Source: Sphingobacteriales bacterium
Lineage (GTDB): Bacteria > Bacteroidota > Bacteroidia > CAILMK01 > JAAYUY01
Assembly (NCBI GenBank): GCA_012517435.1
Contig: JAAYUY010000123.1
Coordinates: forward strand, 1-38,181
Reading direction: 5' to 3'
Length of the DNA: 38,181 nucleotides
The position numbers and the translations under genes were made by a program. The notes below the pieces were generated by a model. That model made no database searches, was not told the DNA's origin, and worked only from the letters and a program-made list of their open reading frames with translations. The first letter of the stretch is position 1. Each line of letters opens with the position of its first letter. Positions 25,396 to 33,941 of the stretch are shown here, in pieces.

Positions 25396-26103
25396 CTATG
25401 TTTTTAACTTTCCTTCATCAGCAAAGCTGAAATAGGTATCGCCTGCAAAAATGATATGGTCAATTAGTTTGGTATCAAAAAATTTTGCAGCATTGCCAAT
25501 TTTATCAGTCAGTGAAATGTCATTTTCGCTTGGCATTCTGTTTCCGGAAGGGTGATTGTGAGCAACAATAAAAGAAGAAGCCCTTTCCTCACTGACTATT
25601 TTAAAAATCTCTTTCACATCTACAACAGTTCCGGTATTGCTTCCCCTGCTGATTTCAGCGTGTTTTAAAATATGAAGGGATCTGTTCAGTAAAATAATTA
25701 TAAAAGTTTCCTGAGGTAAATCAGCCATCAGAGGATAGAGGTATTCGTATGCATCGCGGCTGGTGGAAATTTTGATTTTTTCATTGGAAGCGCCTGATTT
25801 TCTTCTTCTTCCAAGTTCAAGAGCGGCAGCAATGGTGATGGCTTTTGCTTCTTTAATCCCTTTTATCTTTTTAATTTGAGCAAGACTTAATGAGCCAAGT
25901 TTATTTAGGTCATTGTCAGTACTTTTCAGGAGCTCTTTGGCCAGATCAAGGGCACTTTTTTCCTTTGTGCCTGTATTGATTAATATGGCAAGCAATTCGG
26001 CATCTGATAATGCTTTCGGGCCTTTTGAGGATAATTTTTCTCGTGGACGGTCTTGTTCAGACCATGATTTGATTCCGGATTTTACTGTTTTTTTTATTGC
26101 CAC
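25396..26103 (-). CDS. radC: RadC-family JAB/MPN-domain protein
   Basis: 235 aa cytoplasmic protein with two helix-hairpin-helix-like segments (about 30-95: LSDAELLAILINTGTK, LAQIKKIKGIKEAKA) and a JAB1/MPN metalloprotease-like domain (about 112-230). The zinc motif is complete: E132, H182-N-H184 (AHNHPSG) and D195. Once linked to DNA repair through a misassigned E. coli mutant; its real substrate is not known. GTG start; the next ATG would remove the N-terminal domain. It begins 8 bp after the rpsT stop codon, so the two are probably on one transcript. Confidence 0.92.
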   Translation of the reverse strand: MAIKKTVKSGIKSWSEQDRPREKLSSKGPKALSDAELLAILINTGTKEKSALDLAKELLKSTDNDLNKLGSLSLAQIKKIKGIKEAKAITIAAALELGRRRKSGASNEKIKISTSRDAYEYLYPLMADLPQETFIIILLNRSLHILKHAEISRGSNTGTVVDVKEIFKIVSEERASSFIVAHNHPSGNRMPSENDISLTDKIGNAAKFFDTKLIDHIIFAGDTYFSFADEGKLKT

Positions 26104-26111
26104 TTGGGACT

Positions 26112-26366
26112 TTAAGCAAGGTGAGCAATATACCTGTGCAATTCTGATTTTTTATTTGAAGCATTGTTCTTGTGGATAACACCTGTTTTGGCAAGCTTGT
26201 CAATTTTTGAAGCTAAGGTATTGTATTCAGCTAATGCTTCTTCTTTTGTCTTGATTGTCTTGAACTTACGTATAGCATTTCGGACAGTTTTATACTGATA
26301 ACGGTTTCTCAATCTCCTGACTTCGTTTTGACGAATTCTCTTCAATGCTGATTTATGATGTGCCAT
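26112..26366 (-). CDS. rpsT: 30S ribosomal protein S20
   Basis: 84 aa, highly basic and helical, the usual size for S20, which binds 16S rRNA early in small-subunit assembly. Recognised from ANHKSALKRIRQNE-type N-terminus (here MAHHKSALKRIRQNEVRRLR), the KTVRNAIRKFK stretch and the ending GVIHKNNASNKKSELHRYIA. Preceded by its own -7 box and followed at 8 bp by radC. Confidence 0.96.
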   Translation of the reverse strand: MAHHKSALKRIRQNEVRRLRNRYQYKTVRNAIRKFKTIKTKEEALAEYNTLASKIDKLAKTGVIHKNNASNKKSELHRYIAHLA

Positions 26367-26385
26367 TCTAATTTTTTTTGAGGTG

Positions 26386-26393
26386 CAAAAATA
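26386..26393 (-). promoter_or_regulatory. Predicted -7 box for rpsT-radC
   Basis: TATTTTTG on the minus strand matches TANNTTTG, followed by CACC. A TTTTTC stretch lies about 18 bases upstream. The leader to the ATG at 26366 would be about 13 bases. Confidence 0.45.
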
Positions 26394-26417
26394 TGCAAAG
26401 GTTTTTTTTCTGAAAAA

Positions 26418-26918
26418 CTATTTTCCACAAATTTCCTTAATTTGTTTCTCAAGATTGTATTCGTCTCCTTCAACATAACCGTTGTGGATATAGACAATTT
26501 TTTTATTTTTGTCGATGATAGCCGAAAACGGAACTGTCGGGTAATTGAATACAGGTTTGGTATCCTGATTGATATCCAGCAATACAGGAAATTTATAGCC
26601 CTTTCCGTCAATATATGGCTTTACTTTACCGGAATTTCTGGAGTCATCAATTGAAATGGCTATCAAATCAACCGGATATTTCTTTTTCCAATCATCCAGC
26701 ATTTCATCAACATTTTCCAACTCTTTTTTACAGGGAGAACACCACGTAGCCCAGAAAATAATAACTGTTGTTCTTTCAGGCTTCACCATTTCTTTCAGGT
26801 CGATGGTCTTGTTATCAAGTGTTTTCAGTTTGATGGAAGGCAGGTCTTTGTTGATTTTTTGTCCAAAGGAAGTAAACATGATTCCTGTGAGCAGTGTGAT
26901 AAATAATATCCTTTTCAT
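26418..26918 (-). CDS. TlpA/ResA-type periplasmic thioredoxin
   Basis: 166 aa. Signal peptide (about 1-19, ending FTSFGQ) and a single thioredoxin fold with the active site C60-S-P-C63 in FWATWCSPCKKELENV and a cis-proline at YPTVPFSAI. The fold contains the central insert typical of TlpA/ResA proteins, which pass electrons to periplasmic disulfides such as apocytochrome or partner proteins. The mature protein starts NKDLPSIKLKTLDNKTIDL, as in others of the family. It has its own -7 box and stands 51 bp upstream of rpsT. Confidence 0.88.
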   Translation of the reverse strand: MKRILFITLLTGIMFTSFGQKINKDLPSIKLKTLDNKTIDLKEMVKPERTTVIIFWATWCSPCKKELENVDEMLDDWKKKYPVDLIAISIDDSRNSGKVKPYIDGKGYKFPVLLDINQDTKPVFNYPTVPFSAIIDKNKKIVYIHNGYVEGDEYNLEKQIKEICGK

Positions 26919-26935
26919 TGTTTTTAATTTGGGTG

Positions 26936-26943
26936 CAAAAATA
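26936..26943 (-). promoter_or_regulatory. Predicted -7 box for the TlpA-type thioredoxin gene
   Basis: TATTTTTG on the minus strand with TTTG 17 bases upstream (26961-26964). The downstream sequence GCACC is nearly the same as after the rpsT box. Confidence 0.5.
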
Positions 26944-27023
26944 AGTTTTTAATAAACTCTCAAATAACATGCTAAATTATTTTTATCATTTGCTCAGGAT
27001 GCAATCTATTGCATATTTTCAAG

Positions 27024-27031
27024 TAATTTTG
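27024..27031 (+). promoter_or_regulatory. Predicted -7 box for the PAP2 phosphatase gene
   Basis: TAATTTTG matches TANNTTTG on the plus strand, 37 bases before the ATG at 27068. The -33 region is not convincing. Confidence 0.35.
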
Positions 27032-27067
27032 TGTTAGTATTTTTTAACAAATTTGAATGACAAATCC

Positions 27068-27901
27068 ATGCTAAAGAAAACTGTACTTATCAGTCTGACT
27101 ATTTTTCTTATGTTGACAGGAAAAATTTTTGCTCAGGAAAGGTTTCCTTACCGTAGTATTGACGAAGATGATACATGGGTAGCATTGGCAAACTTCACAA
27201 TATTCTATCACTTGTTTATTAAGGATGATGTTAAACCTTTGACCATAGACGAAATCAATAAATTGAACCGTCAGAAGATACCTTTTTTCGACAGATTTGC
27301 TATCGATAACTACTCTCCTGTTTCGGCAAAATGGAGTGACAGGCTGTTGATTTCATCTGTCGCAGTCAGTACCCTGTCGTCTTTTATCCTGCCTGTTTTT
27401 AATGCTGATTCAAAAAAAGATTACTTATGGCAATTTCTTAATCTGGCCAAATTAACATTTACAGTAAATTATTTATGTATATCATTTACCGATTTTTCAA
27501 AAATCACTTTTACACGTCCCCGCCCCTATGTTTACCGTTCCGATACTACTTTTGACAAATTTGCACAGGATGCAAGGTTTTCTTTTTTTTCCGGGCATAC
27601 TTCCATTGCGGCAGCCAATTGCTTTCTGGCAGCCCGGCTGTGTTATGACTATTATCCTGAAGCTAAATGGAAAAAATTTGTTTTGATAGGAGCAGCTATT
27701 TTTCCTGCCTGTGTGGGCTATCTGCGTGTGGATGCCGGTAAACATTTTTTAAGCGATGTGGTAACTGGCTATGCAGTTGGAGCATTGTGTGGCTGGTTTT
27801 ATCCAAAAACCTTAAAATTAAACCAAAATAAAACTAAAATTTCCCTTTTCCCCTTTCAATCAGGACGTTACAATGGACTGGCTGCCCAGATAACATTTTA
27901 G
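27068..27901 (+). CDS. PAP2-superfamily phosphatase
   Basis: 277 aa. Signal peptide or signal anchor (1-23, ending KIFAQ), several hydrophobic helices and the full acid-phosphatase signature: K145-x6-R152-P153 (KITFTRPRP), S175-G-H177 (FFSGHTS) and R220-x5-H226-x3-D230 (RVDAGKHFLSD). PAP2 enzymes remove phosphate from lipids such as phosphatidate, undecaprenyl pyrophosphate or lipid A; the substrate here is not evident. The ATG at 27068 is chosen over a TTG at 27053 because it gives a clean signal peptide. The gene ends 3 bp before the convergent PKD-protein gene, with no terminator between. Confidence 0.9.
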   Translation: MLKKTVLISLTIFLMLTGKIFAQERFPYRSIDEDDTWVALANFTIFYHLFIKDDVKPLTIDEINKLNRQKIPFFDRFAIDNYSPVSAKWSDRLLISSVAVSTLSSFILPVFNADSKKDYLWQFLNLAKLTFTVNYLCISFTDFSKITFTRPRPYVYRSDTTFDKFAQDARFSFFSGHTSIAAANCFLAARLCYDYYPEAKWKKFVLIGAAIFPACVGYLRVDAGKHFLSDVVTGYAVGALCGWFYPKTLKLNQNKTKISLFPFQSGRYNGLAAQITF

Positions 27902-27904
27902 TAT

Positions 27905-30900
27905 CTACTGAACCACAAATTTTGCCTGCCCGATTTTTTCATTCATGCCGAAAATCTCAACTGAATACATCCCTGCAGGTAAATTATCCCTGTAAATCAA
28001 TATTTTATCTTTTCCAATCTGATATTTGAAATAAACCTCCTGCCCTATTGAATTAAAGAACCTTGCATGAATCTGTTCCTCAGATGAAACCACGATACTG
28101 GCTGAAGAAGAAAATGGATTGGGAATAACTTGTAATGAATAATTCTTTAAGTTTTCCGTTAGTCCTGCTCCGGTAACCGTGATATCTTTACAGGTCGGCT
28201 GGCTGTATCCGGCTGAATTTTTTACAATCAGGCAAACATGGTGGAGTCCGTTTACCCTGAAGGTGTAAACGGGATTTTTCAAAGCTGATGAATCATTCCC
28301 TTTATCGTCAAAATCCCAGTGCCATTCTACAGGACTTCCAACCGACTGATCTGTAAAACTAACGGTTGGCATTGCAGAGTCATCATAAATAAAACCGGCA
28401 ACGGGAAGTGATTTTTGAACAGTAACCTGCTTGCATACCGAATCACTGCCTCCGTTGTTGCTTACCTTCAGGCAAACGAGATGCATTCCGTTTTCAATAA
28501 AGCTATAGGTTGGATTTTGATCTGATGAAGTGTTCCCATGATCGTCAAAGTCCCATTTCCATGTTATAGGAAGATTGGTCGATTTGTCAGTAAACTGAAC
28601 AATCGGGTCATTATTTGCATCAAAAATAAAATCGGCTTTTGGCGGAATATTCCGGATAGTAATTGTTTTACATGTTTCATGGTTCCCGCCAATATTGGTT
28701 ACTTTCAGACAAACATTGTGTTTCCCATTAGTTTTAAAAGTATAAACAGGATTCTGACTATTGGAATATCCTCCGTCATCATCAAAATTCCATGTCCATG
28801 TTAGCGGATCATTAGTGGATTTATCTGTAAAGCTGATTGTTGGGTCAAGAGATGTATCGGCTACAAAATCAGCTATTGGAGGAACTTTTCTTACCAATAT
28901 GTTTTTACAAATTGAGTCGCTGCCACCGCCATTTGTGGCTTTAAGACAGACTTTATGAGTACCGTTTTTCTTGAAAGTATATACCGGGTTTTGTTGGTTT
29001 GAAGTTCCTCCCACCTCATCAAAATTCCATAACCATGAAGTGGGATTATTCTTCGATTTATCGGTAAAACTTAAAGTCGGGTCAGTGCTGTTGTTATAAA
29101 TGAAATCAGCAACCGGAGGAACATTATTTATGGTTATCAACTGGCATAAGGTGTCCTTTCCTCCTGCATTGGATACGATCAGGCAAACATTGTGATTCCC
29201 ATTGGTTGAAAAGGTATGAACGGGGTTTTTCAGGTTTGATGTAGTAAAATTATCATCAAAATCCCAAAGCCAAGCAGTTGGTAAATTGGTAGATAAATCA
29301 GTAAAGACCACTATGGGATCCTGAGATTTATCATAAGAGAAATTTGCTTCTGGTGGTACATTCTTAACATTGATATTCTTACAGATAGAATCAGAACCTC
29401 CCAAGTTAGTTACTTTTAAACATACGTTAAATACCCCATTTTTCTGGAATTTATAGCTTGGATTTTTAATGCTTGATGTCCCGCTTCCATCGCCAAAATC
29501 CCATTTCCAGCTCGTGGGTTGGTTTGACGAGAGATCATAGAAGTTAATCACCGGATCAGCATTGGTATCAGCTGTAAACAGTGCTTTTGGAGGGATTTTA
29601 CGTATAGTAACTGACTTGCAGGCCGTATGAAAACCACCGGCATTATATACCTGCAGGCACACATTATACGTACCGTTTTGAGAGAATGTATGCGTGGCAT
29701 TTTGTGTATAGGCCTTTGCTCCATTATCATCAAAGTCCCACATCCAGTTGGTGGGAATATTTTTGGATTTGTCGGTGAAAACAATTTTGGGATCCTGAGT
29801 AGTGTCGATTTCAAAATCAGAAATGGGTGGAACTTTCAGAAGGGTGATATTTTTACAAATGGAATCGCTTCCTCCTGGATTGCTTACCTTAAGGCAGACT
29901 TTATGAAGACCATTGACAGTAAATGTATAAGTTGGATTCTGAGCTGTTGAAGTAGCTCCATTATCATCAAAATTCCACAACCAGGAGGTGGGAATGTTCT
30001 GAGAGGTATCAGTAAAGCTAATTGTGGGATCTTTACTTTGATCAAAGGTAAAATATGCTTTTGGCGGAATTTTGTAAACCGTAACATTTTTGCAGGTGGT
30101 ATCGCTACCATAGCTGCTTGATGCAATAAGGCAAACCTTGAATGTGCCGTTCCTTGTATAGGTATGGGTTGGATTCTGCAAAGAGGAACTTGCAGAGTTA
30201 TCTCCAAAGTCCCATTTCCACGAAGTTGGTGAGTTTAATGATTTATCAATAAAAGCCAGTTTAGGGTCCTGAGTGGTATCCACAGCAAAATCGGCATAAG
30301 GTGCTGCCTTGGTGATTTTAATGTACTTACAGGTTGAATCGCTGCCACCAGCATTTGTAACTTTCAGGCAGACTTTATGAATACCATTTACCTGAAAGGT
30401 ATAAACAGGATTTTTAGCTGTTGAAAATCCACCTTTATCATCAAAATCCCAATACCATGAAGTAGGAATATTTGTCGAATTGTCGGTAAAAGTAACTTTG
30501 GGATCCGAAAGGGTATCAGCAGAAAAAGCAGCCACAGGAGGAACTTTACGCACAGTCTGATATTTACATAAAGTATTGGAACCATCAGTGTTGGAAGCAG
30601 TTAAACAAACTTTATAAGTACCATTGGCTGTATAGGTATGTGATGGATTTTGCTGGTAAGAATAGGAAGAATTGTCACCAAAATCCCATTTCCATGAGGT
30701 AGGTGAATTAGAAGATTTATCGCTAAAGGTTATTTTCGGGTCAGCCGAAGAGTCTGCCGTAAAATCGGCATAAGGATAAGTATGTTCGATATTAATGCTC
30801 ATCAAAAAGTCTTCAACATCAATGCTTCGGTAATCAGCCCAGCTGCCTGCCAGTACTTCATAAGTCCTTCGACTGATTGGGGGTGTGTTGTCGCGTCCAA

Positions 30901-32314
30901 GGTTAATTCCTGCCCCTCCCATTTCCCAGTAAAGATAAACCCCGCCACTTGTGATTTTGATGTTTGAACTGGCCGTATTAATTGTCAGATAAGTATTTAA
31001 TGAAATGGAAGATGGAGACACATAAACAGAATCCAGCAAGGTTCCATGGCTGCCGTTCGGGCCATTGTCGTCATATATTTTTGCATAAAATCCAACGGGA
31101 GTAGTAGCATTTGCGGTTATATAAAAACGAGTACTAACTATTTTACAAGGATAAAACGGAGGTTCGAAATATTCAGCAATTCCGCCTCCTCCTCCATTCC
31201 ACCCCAGTCCTCCGTTGGATGAGCCATCACTGTAATCAAGTGTTACTGTCTTTGGAGTTGTATCCACCACAATTATTTCCTGTATCATCCGGTTATTGCT
31301 TGCTACCATATCTGTTGTCAAACCGACAATACTTGTGATAAACTGGTATGTTCCCGCGTTGGACGGATTGAATGTGTTTGGAAATGTGATAGTTGAATCA
31401 ATGCCAACTCCCAGGGAAGATATAGTTTTTGAACCAGCTGAAACCACCTGACTTGAACTGTTTAAAACGGTATCATAAATGGTAAAATTACCGATATTCT
31501 GATTGCCGAAGTTCCGGATATTTGACTTTAAAGAATATTGTCCCCCATCCTTTTTCAAGAATATTCCACCGTTTTTGGTATTGTCGTTCCAGCGGATTCC
31601 GGCATCAGTTACCTGATAGGTTACAACTTTAGGATAGTAATACTTGATAGACATGGTATCAGGAGGCAAAACATCAATATAATTGCTGATTCCGATAGTA
31701 CCTGTCGAATTTTCTATTCCCACAGCATCATCGATGGAAGTCAATGTCCCCATGTTGGTTATCAGATAATTAAAGGTTATTGAGCTGTCGAGCCGGCTTA
31801 ATACAATCTGGAAGGTATTCTGACCTGTGTAAGGTGTAGTGGCATTCACCCAGAATGGCACATCTATGTAACTGATGACAATTGAATCTGAATTGACAAA
31901 ATAGTAGCATTTGCCAGGGTTGTTTGTGCCTGAGAAGTTCAGGTCTGCCATAAGCGGGGCTATCCAGTTATTTGCTCCTGAGGAAAGCGGAATACTTGCC
32001 GGAAAAGGAGAAGCAATGTTATTTCCGTCAAATGAGACATATCCGTTTGAGCCAATATAAAATTTGTTGATATCGTACCAGTAATAATGAAATGGGCTGG
32101 ATAAATAAATAGGACCAATATAATTATCATCACCCAGTCCGATGACCTGAGTGCCTCTTGTGGTAATATCAACCCATGAAAAAGGAGGCGGGCTGCTGTT
32201 GTGATTACTGTTTTTCCATGTATAACCATAGGTATCTGGTCCACCAGCGGTTTGTGAAAAAGCAAAACTGCTTATCAGAACTGAAACCAATAAGATGAGT
32301 AGAAACTTGTTCAT
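27905..32314 (-). CDS. Secreted protein with eleven PKD domains and a T9SS tail
   Basis: 1469 aa from the ATG at 32314. Signal peptide (MNKFLLILLVSVLISSFAFSQ); N-terminal beta domain (about 22-235, YIGSNGYVSFDGNN); a CARDB-like beta sandwich (about 245-345); a further beta domain with GGGGG (about 350-510); eleven PKD domains of ~79 aa; and a type A T9SS tail (IPNPFSSSASIVV, FFNSIGQEVYF, LPAGMYSVEIFG). Each PKD has the core W-x-W-(D/N)-F-(G/D)-(D/E) and a C-x12-C pair (13 in the last) in VCLKVTN-GGSDSICK, likely one disulfide per domain. Expected on the cell surface or released; PKD arrays usually act as rigid spacers or bind carbohydrate or protein. No catalytic domain is seen. Convergent with the PAP2 gene. 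Confidence 0.88.
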   Translation of the reverse strand: MNKFLLILLVSVLISSFAFSQTAGGPDTYGYTWKNSNHNSSPPPFSWVDITTRGTQVIGLGDDNYIGPIYLSSPFHYYWYDINKFYIGSNGYVSFDGNNIASPFPASIPLSSGANNWIAPLMADLNFSGTNNPGKCYYFVNSDSIVISYIDVPFWVNATTPYTGQNTFQIVLSRLDSSITFNYLITNMGTLTSIDDAVGIENSTGTIGISNYIDVLPPDTMSIKYYYPKVVTYQVTDAGIRWNDNTKNGGIFLKKDGGQYSLKSNIRNFGNQNIGNFTIYDTVLNSSSQVVSAGSKTISSLGVGIDSTITFPNTFNPSNAGTYQFITSIVGLTTDMVASNNRMIQEIIVVDTTPKTVTLDYSDGSSNGGLGWNGGGGGIAEYFEPPFYPCKIVSTRFYITANATTPVGFYAKIYDDNGPNGSHGTLLDSVYVSPSSISLNTYLTINTASSNIKITSGGVYLYWEMGGAGINLGRDNTPPISRRTYEVLAGSWADYRSIDVEDFLMSINIEHTYPYADFTADSSADPKITFSDKSSNSPTSWKWDFGDNSSYSYQQNPSHTYTANGTYKVCLTASNTDGSNTLCKYQTVRKVPPVAAFSADTLSDPKVTFTDNSTNIPTSWYWDFDDKGGFSTAKNPVYTFQVNGIHKVCLKVTNAGGSDSTCKYIKITKAAPYADFAVDTTQDPKLAFIDKSLNSPTSWKWDFGDNSASSSLQNPTHTYTRNGTFKVCLIASSSYGSDTTCKNVTVYKIPPKAYFTFDQSKDPTISFTDTSQNIPTSWLWNFDDNGATSTAQNPTYTFTVNGLHKVCLKVSNPGGSDSICKNITLLKVPPISDFEIDTTQDPKIVFTDKSKNIPTNWMWDFDDNGAKAYTQNATHTFSQNGTYNVCLQVYNAGGFHTACKSVTIRKIPPKALFTADTNADPVINFYDLSSNQPTSWKWDFGDGSGTSSIKNPSYKFQKNGVFNVCLKVTNLGGSDSICKNINVKNVPPEANFSYDKSQDPIVVFTDLSTNLPTAWLWDFDDNFTTSNLKNPVHTFSTNGNHNVCLIVSNAGGKDTLCQLITINNVPPVADFIYNNSTDPTLSFTDKSKNNPTSWLWNFDEVGGTSNQQNPVYTFKKNGTHKVCLKATNGGGSDSICKNILVRKVPPIADFVADTSLDPTISFTDKSTNDPLTWTWNFDDDGGYSNSQNPVYTFKTNGKHNVCLKVTNIGGNHETCKTITIRNIPPKADFIFDANNDPIVQFTDKSTNLPITWKWDFDDHGNTSSDQNPTYSFIENGMHLVCLKVSNNGGSDSVCKQVTVQKSLPVAGFIYDDSAMPTVSFTDQSVGSPVEWHWDFDDKGNDSSALKNPVYTFRVNGLHHVCLIVKNSAGYSQPTCKDITVTGAGLTENLKNYSLQVIPNPFSSSASIVVSSEEQIHARFFNSIGQEVYFKYQIGKDKILIYRDNLPAGMYSVEIFGMNEKIGQAKFVVQ
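28170..30777 (-). repeat. Eleven tandem PKD repeats (coding, ~237 bp each)
   Basis: The repeat unit runs from PPxADFxxDxxxDP to CKxITVxKV. Repeats 1 and 3 share SPTSWKWDFGDNS and HTYTxNGTxKVCLxAS, while 2 and 4 share NIPTSWxWxFDD and TFxVNGxHKVCLKV, so repeats 1-2 and 3-4 look like a duplicated two-domain block. Repeat 6 returns to the FGDG form; the others have FDD or FDE. Confidence 0.8.
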
Positions 32315-32382
32315 ATCTGCTTTATTTAAACAAATGAAAGAATAAAATTTCACTATAAAAATAATACTAATTTTACTAAAAG

Positions 32383-33225
32383 TTACAAACCCCAGGCTGC
32401 TAAATTTAATTCCCTTTCAACTTTCTCCATGAAGTCTCTATCTGTTTTAAAAAAGAAATCATAAGAGGTGAAACGTTCAAGACTATCTACTGTAATGGCA
32501 AATTCTTTTATGTCCCTTGATGAACCTTCATTTCTAAGTAAAAAAGCAATGGCTTTAATGTCAGGCAATGAAACATCGAGAATAACCTTGAAAAAATAAC
32601 CCGGAATGCTGACCTGATTCAGACCAATTTTACCTGAAATATCTTTAAAAACAGGACCCGTAACTACGATAATACTATCGTTTTCTTTAGCCCAGCTTCT
32701 GACTTTTTCCTCCAGCTTTTTCCAGATTCCCCTGTTAAAAGCAGGTTTCTGGGGGCTGATATTACTCATCAAAAAAGATTCATCCATCGCTGTTTCCGAC
32801 CACTTCATATCGGCTGCAGGAGCCAGATGGCCTCTGTCAAATCCTGAATTTGTGTAGTCTGATGGCAATGCCGATTTCGTTAATATGTTTTTATCTTCCC
32901 TGAAATTGTCCTTTCTGCTTACATTTCCATTAGTTTTTTCCAAAGTATGGAGGTAAATGACCCAGTCTGCCTGTTCATTATCTTCATTATAGCATAAATC
33001 AAAACCGCTGTAACTGACAATCTGATGATTATTTTGCGTAATGACGGGATAAAAATCCTGAATTTTACTATAATAAAACTTATAATTTTGAATATCAGAT
33101 GTTTGCGTATAAATATCCTGATTGTCTGTACTGAAATAAGAAGATTGGCTGCTTTGTTTTCTGAAAAAGTAAGCCAGCATCATTAGTACGAGAAATAAAA
33201 TTGTTACCAGTGCAGCCTGTTTCAT
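32383..33225 (-). CDS. Membrane-anchored DNA/RNA non-specific endonuclease
   Basis: 280 aa from the ATG at 33225. An N-terminal hydrophobic helix (about 5-20) acts as anchor or signal. The nuclease domain (about 60-275) has the beta-beta-alpha-metal site: DRGH with the general base H133 (FDRGHLAPAADM), and the metal-binding asparagine in NISPQKPAFNRGIWKKLE. It should cleave nucleic acid outside the cytoplasm, for nutrient use or defence. An in-frame extension to 33309 adds residues without a proper signal, so the ATG is preferred. It is divergent from the small barrel gene and 68 bp upstream of the PKD-protein gene on the same strand. Confidence 0.87.
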   Translation of the reverse strand: MKQAALVTILFLVLMMLAYFFRKQSSQSSYFSTDNQDIYTQTSDIQNYKFYYSKIQDFYPVITQNNHQIVSYSGFDLCYNEDNEQADWVIYLHTLEKTNGNVSRKDNFREDKNILTKSALPSDYTNSGFDRGHLAPAADMKWSETAMDESFLMSNISPQKPAFNRGIWKKLEEKVRSWAKENDSIIVVTGPVFKDISGKIGLNQVSIPGYFFKVILDVSLPDIKAIAFLLRNEGSSRDIKEFAITVDSLERFTSYDFFFKTDRDFMEKVERELNLAAWGL

Positions 33226-33378
33226 TGATACAAATTTTTCTGCCGTAAAGTTAAGATATTTTAAATGACGTAAATAATGCAAGCTGGTTGATTTAAAAAA
33301 CAAGATCATTGATATTAATTTTACATCAACAGAATGGAATATTTTTTGGAAGAAACCCTGCTTTAATCGATTAAAATT

Positions 33379-33936
33379 ATGAAGAGCATTTTATTTACCC
33401 TGTTTTTATTTTTCTCCTTTTATGTTGTTGAAGCCCAGAGTTTTGAAAAGGTTCCGAAACTGAAAACATTTGAAGCAGGATATCGTTATAATTATTCCAA
33501 CAGCTATTCAGACCTGTCTGCCAACGGATTGACCATTGCCTTTGACTATGCATGGCAATTGTCTGGTTTTGGAAAAAAGAAAGCTGCTTATATCAGTGTT
33601 CCACTCGGATACACTTATTTCCCTTCTGATGGTAGCGGCAAAAATGCCAGCCTGATTTATTACGGATGGACAGTACGTCATAATCTTGCCAAAGATAAAA
33701 AATTTATTCCCTATCTTGGATACAATTTATTACTTAACCAATTGAAATTCAAAGGTGTTTCGGGCAGAGATATCGGACATGAAACGCGTTTTGAATTTGG
33801 GTACAACATCCATCTGAAAGAAAAACAGGAATGGGTTATTAAATTGGAATATGGAATGACTTTTATTCCGTCTTTCAACCAGACAAAGTCGCAAAGTATT
33901 AAATATTTTGGTTTGAAAACAGGATTCAGATTTTAA
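33379..33936 (+). CDS. Small outer membrane beta-barrel protein
   Basis: 185 aa: signal peptide (about 1-19, ending YVVEAQ), then about eight amphipathic strands (e.g. TFEAGYRYNYSN, GLTIAFDYAWQL, RFEFGYNIHLKE, WVIKLEYGMTFIP) ending GLKTGFRF with a C-terminal phenylalanine, as expected for an outer-membrane barrel. The exact family is not recognised. It ends 5 bp before the convergent CHAT gene stop codon. Confidence 0.75.
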   Translation: MKSILFTLFLFFSFYVVEAQSFEKVPKLKTFEAGYRYNYSNSYSDLSANGLTIAFDYAWQLSGFGKKKAAYISVPLGYTYFPSDGSGKNASLIYYGWTVRHNLAKDKKFIPYLGYNLLLNQLKFKGVSGRDIGHETRFEFGYNIHLKEKQEWVIKLEYGMTFIPSFNQTKSQSIKYFGLKTGFRF

Positions 33937-33941
33937 CCCTC

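Noticed and set aside
28170-30777. CRISPR-like or minisatellite array
   Set aside because: The 237-bp periodicity is coding: it follows PKD domains in one continuous frame, with no short identical repeats and unique spacers.
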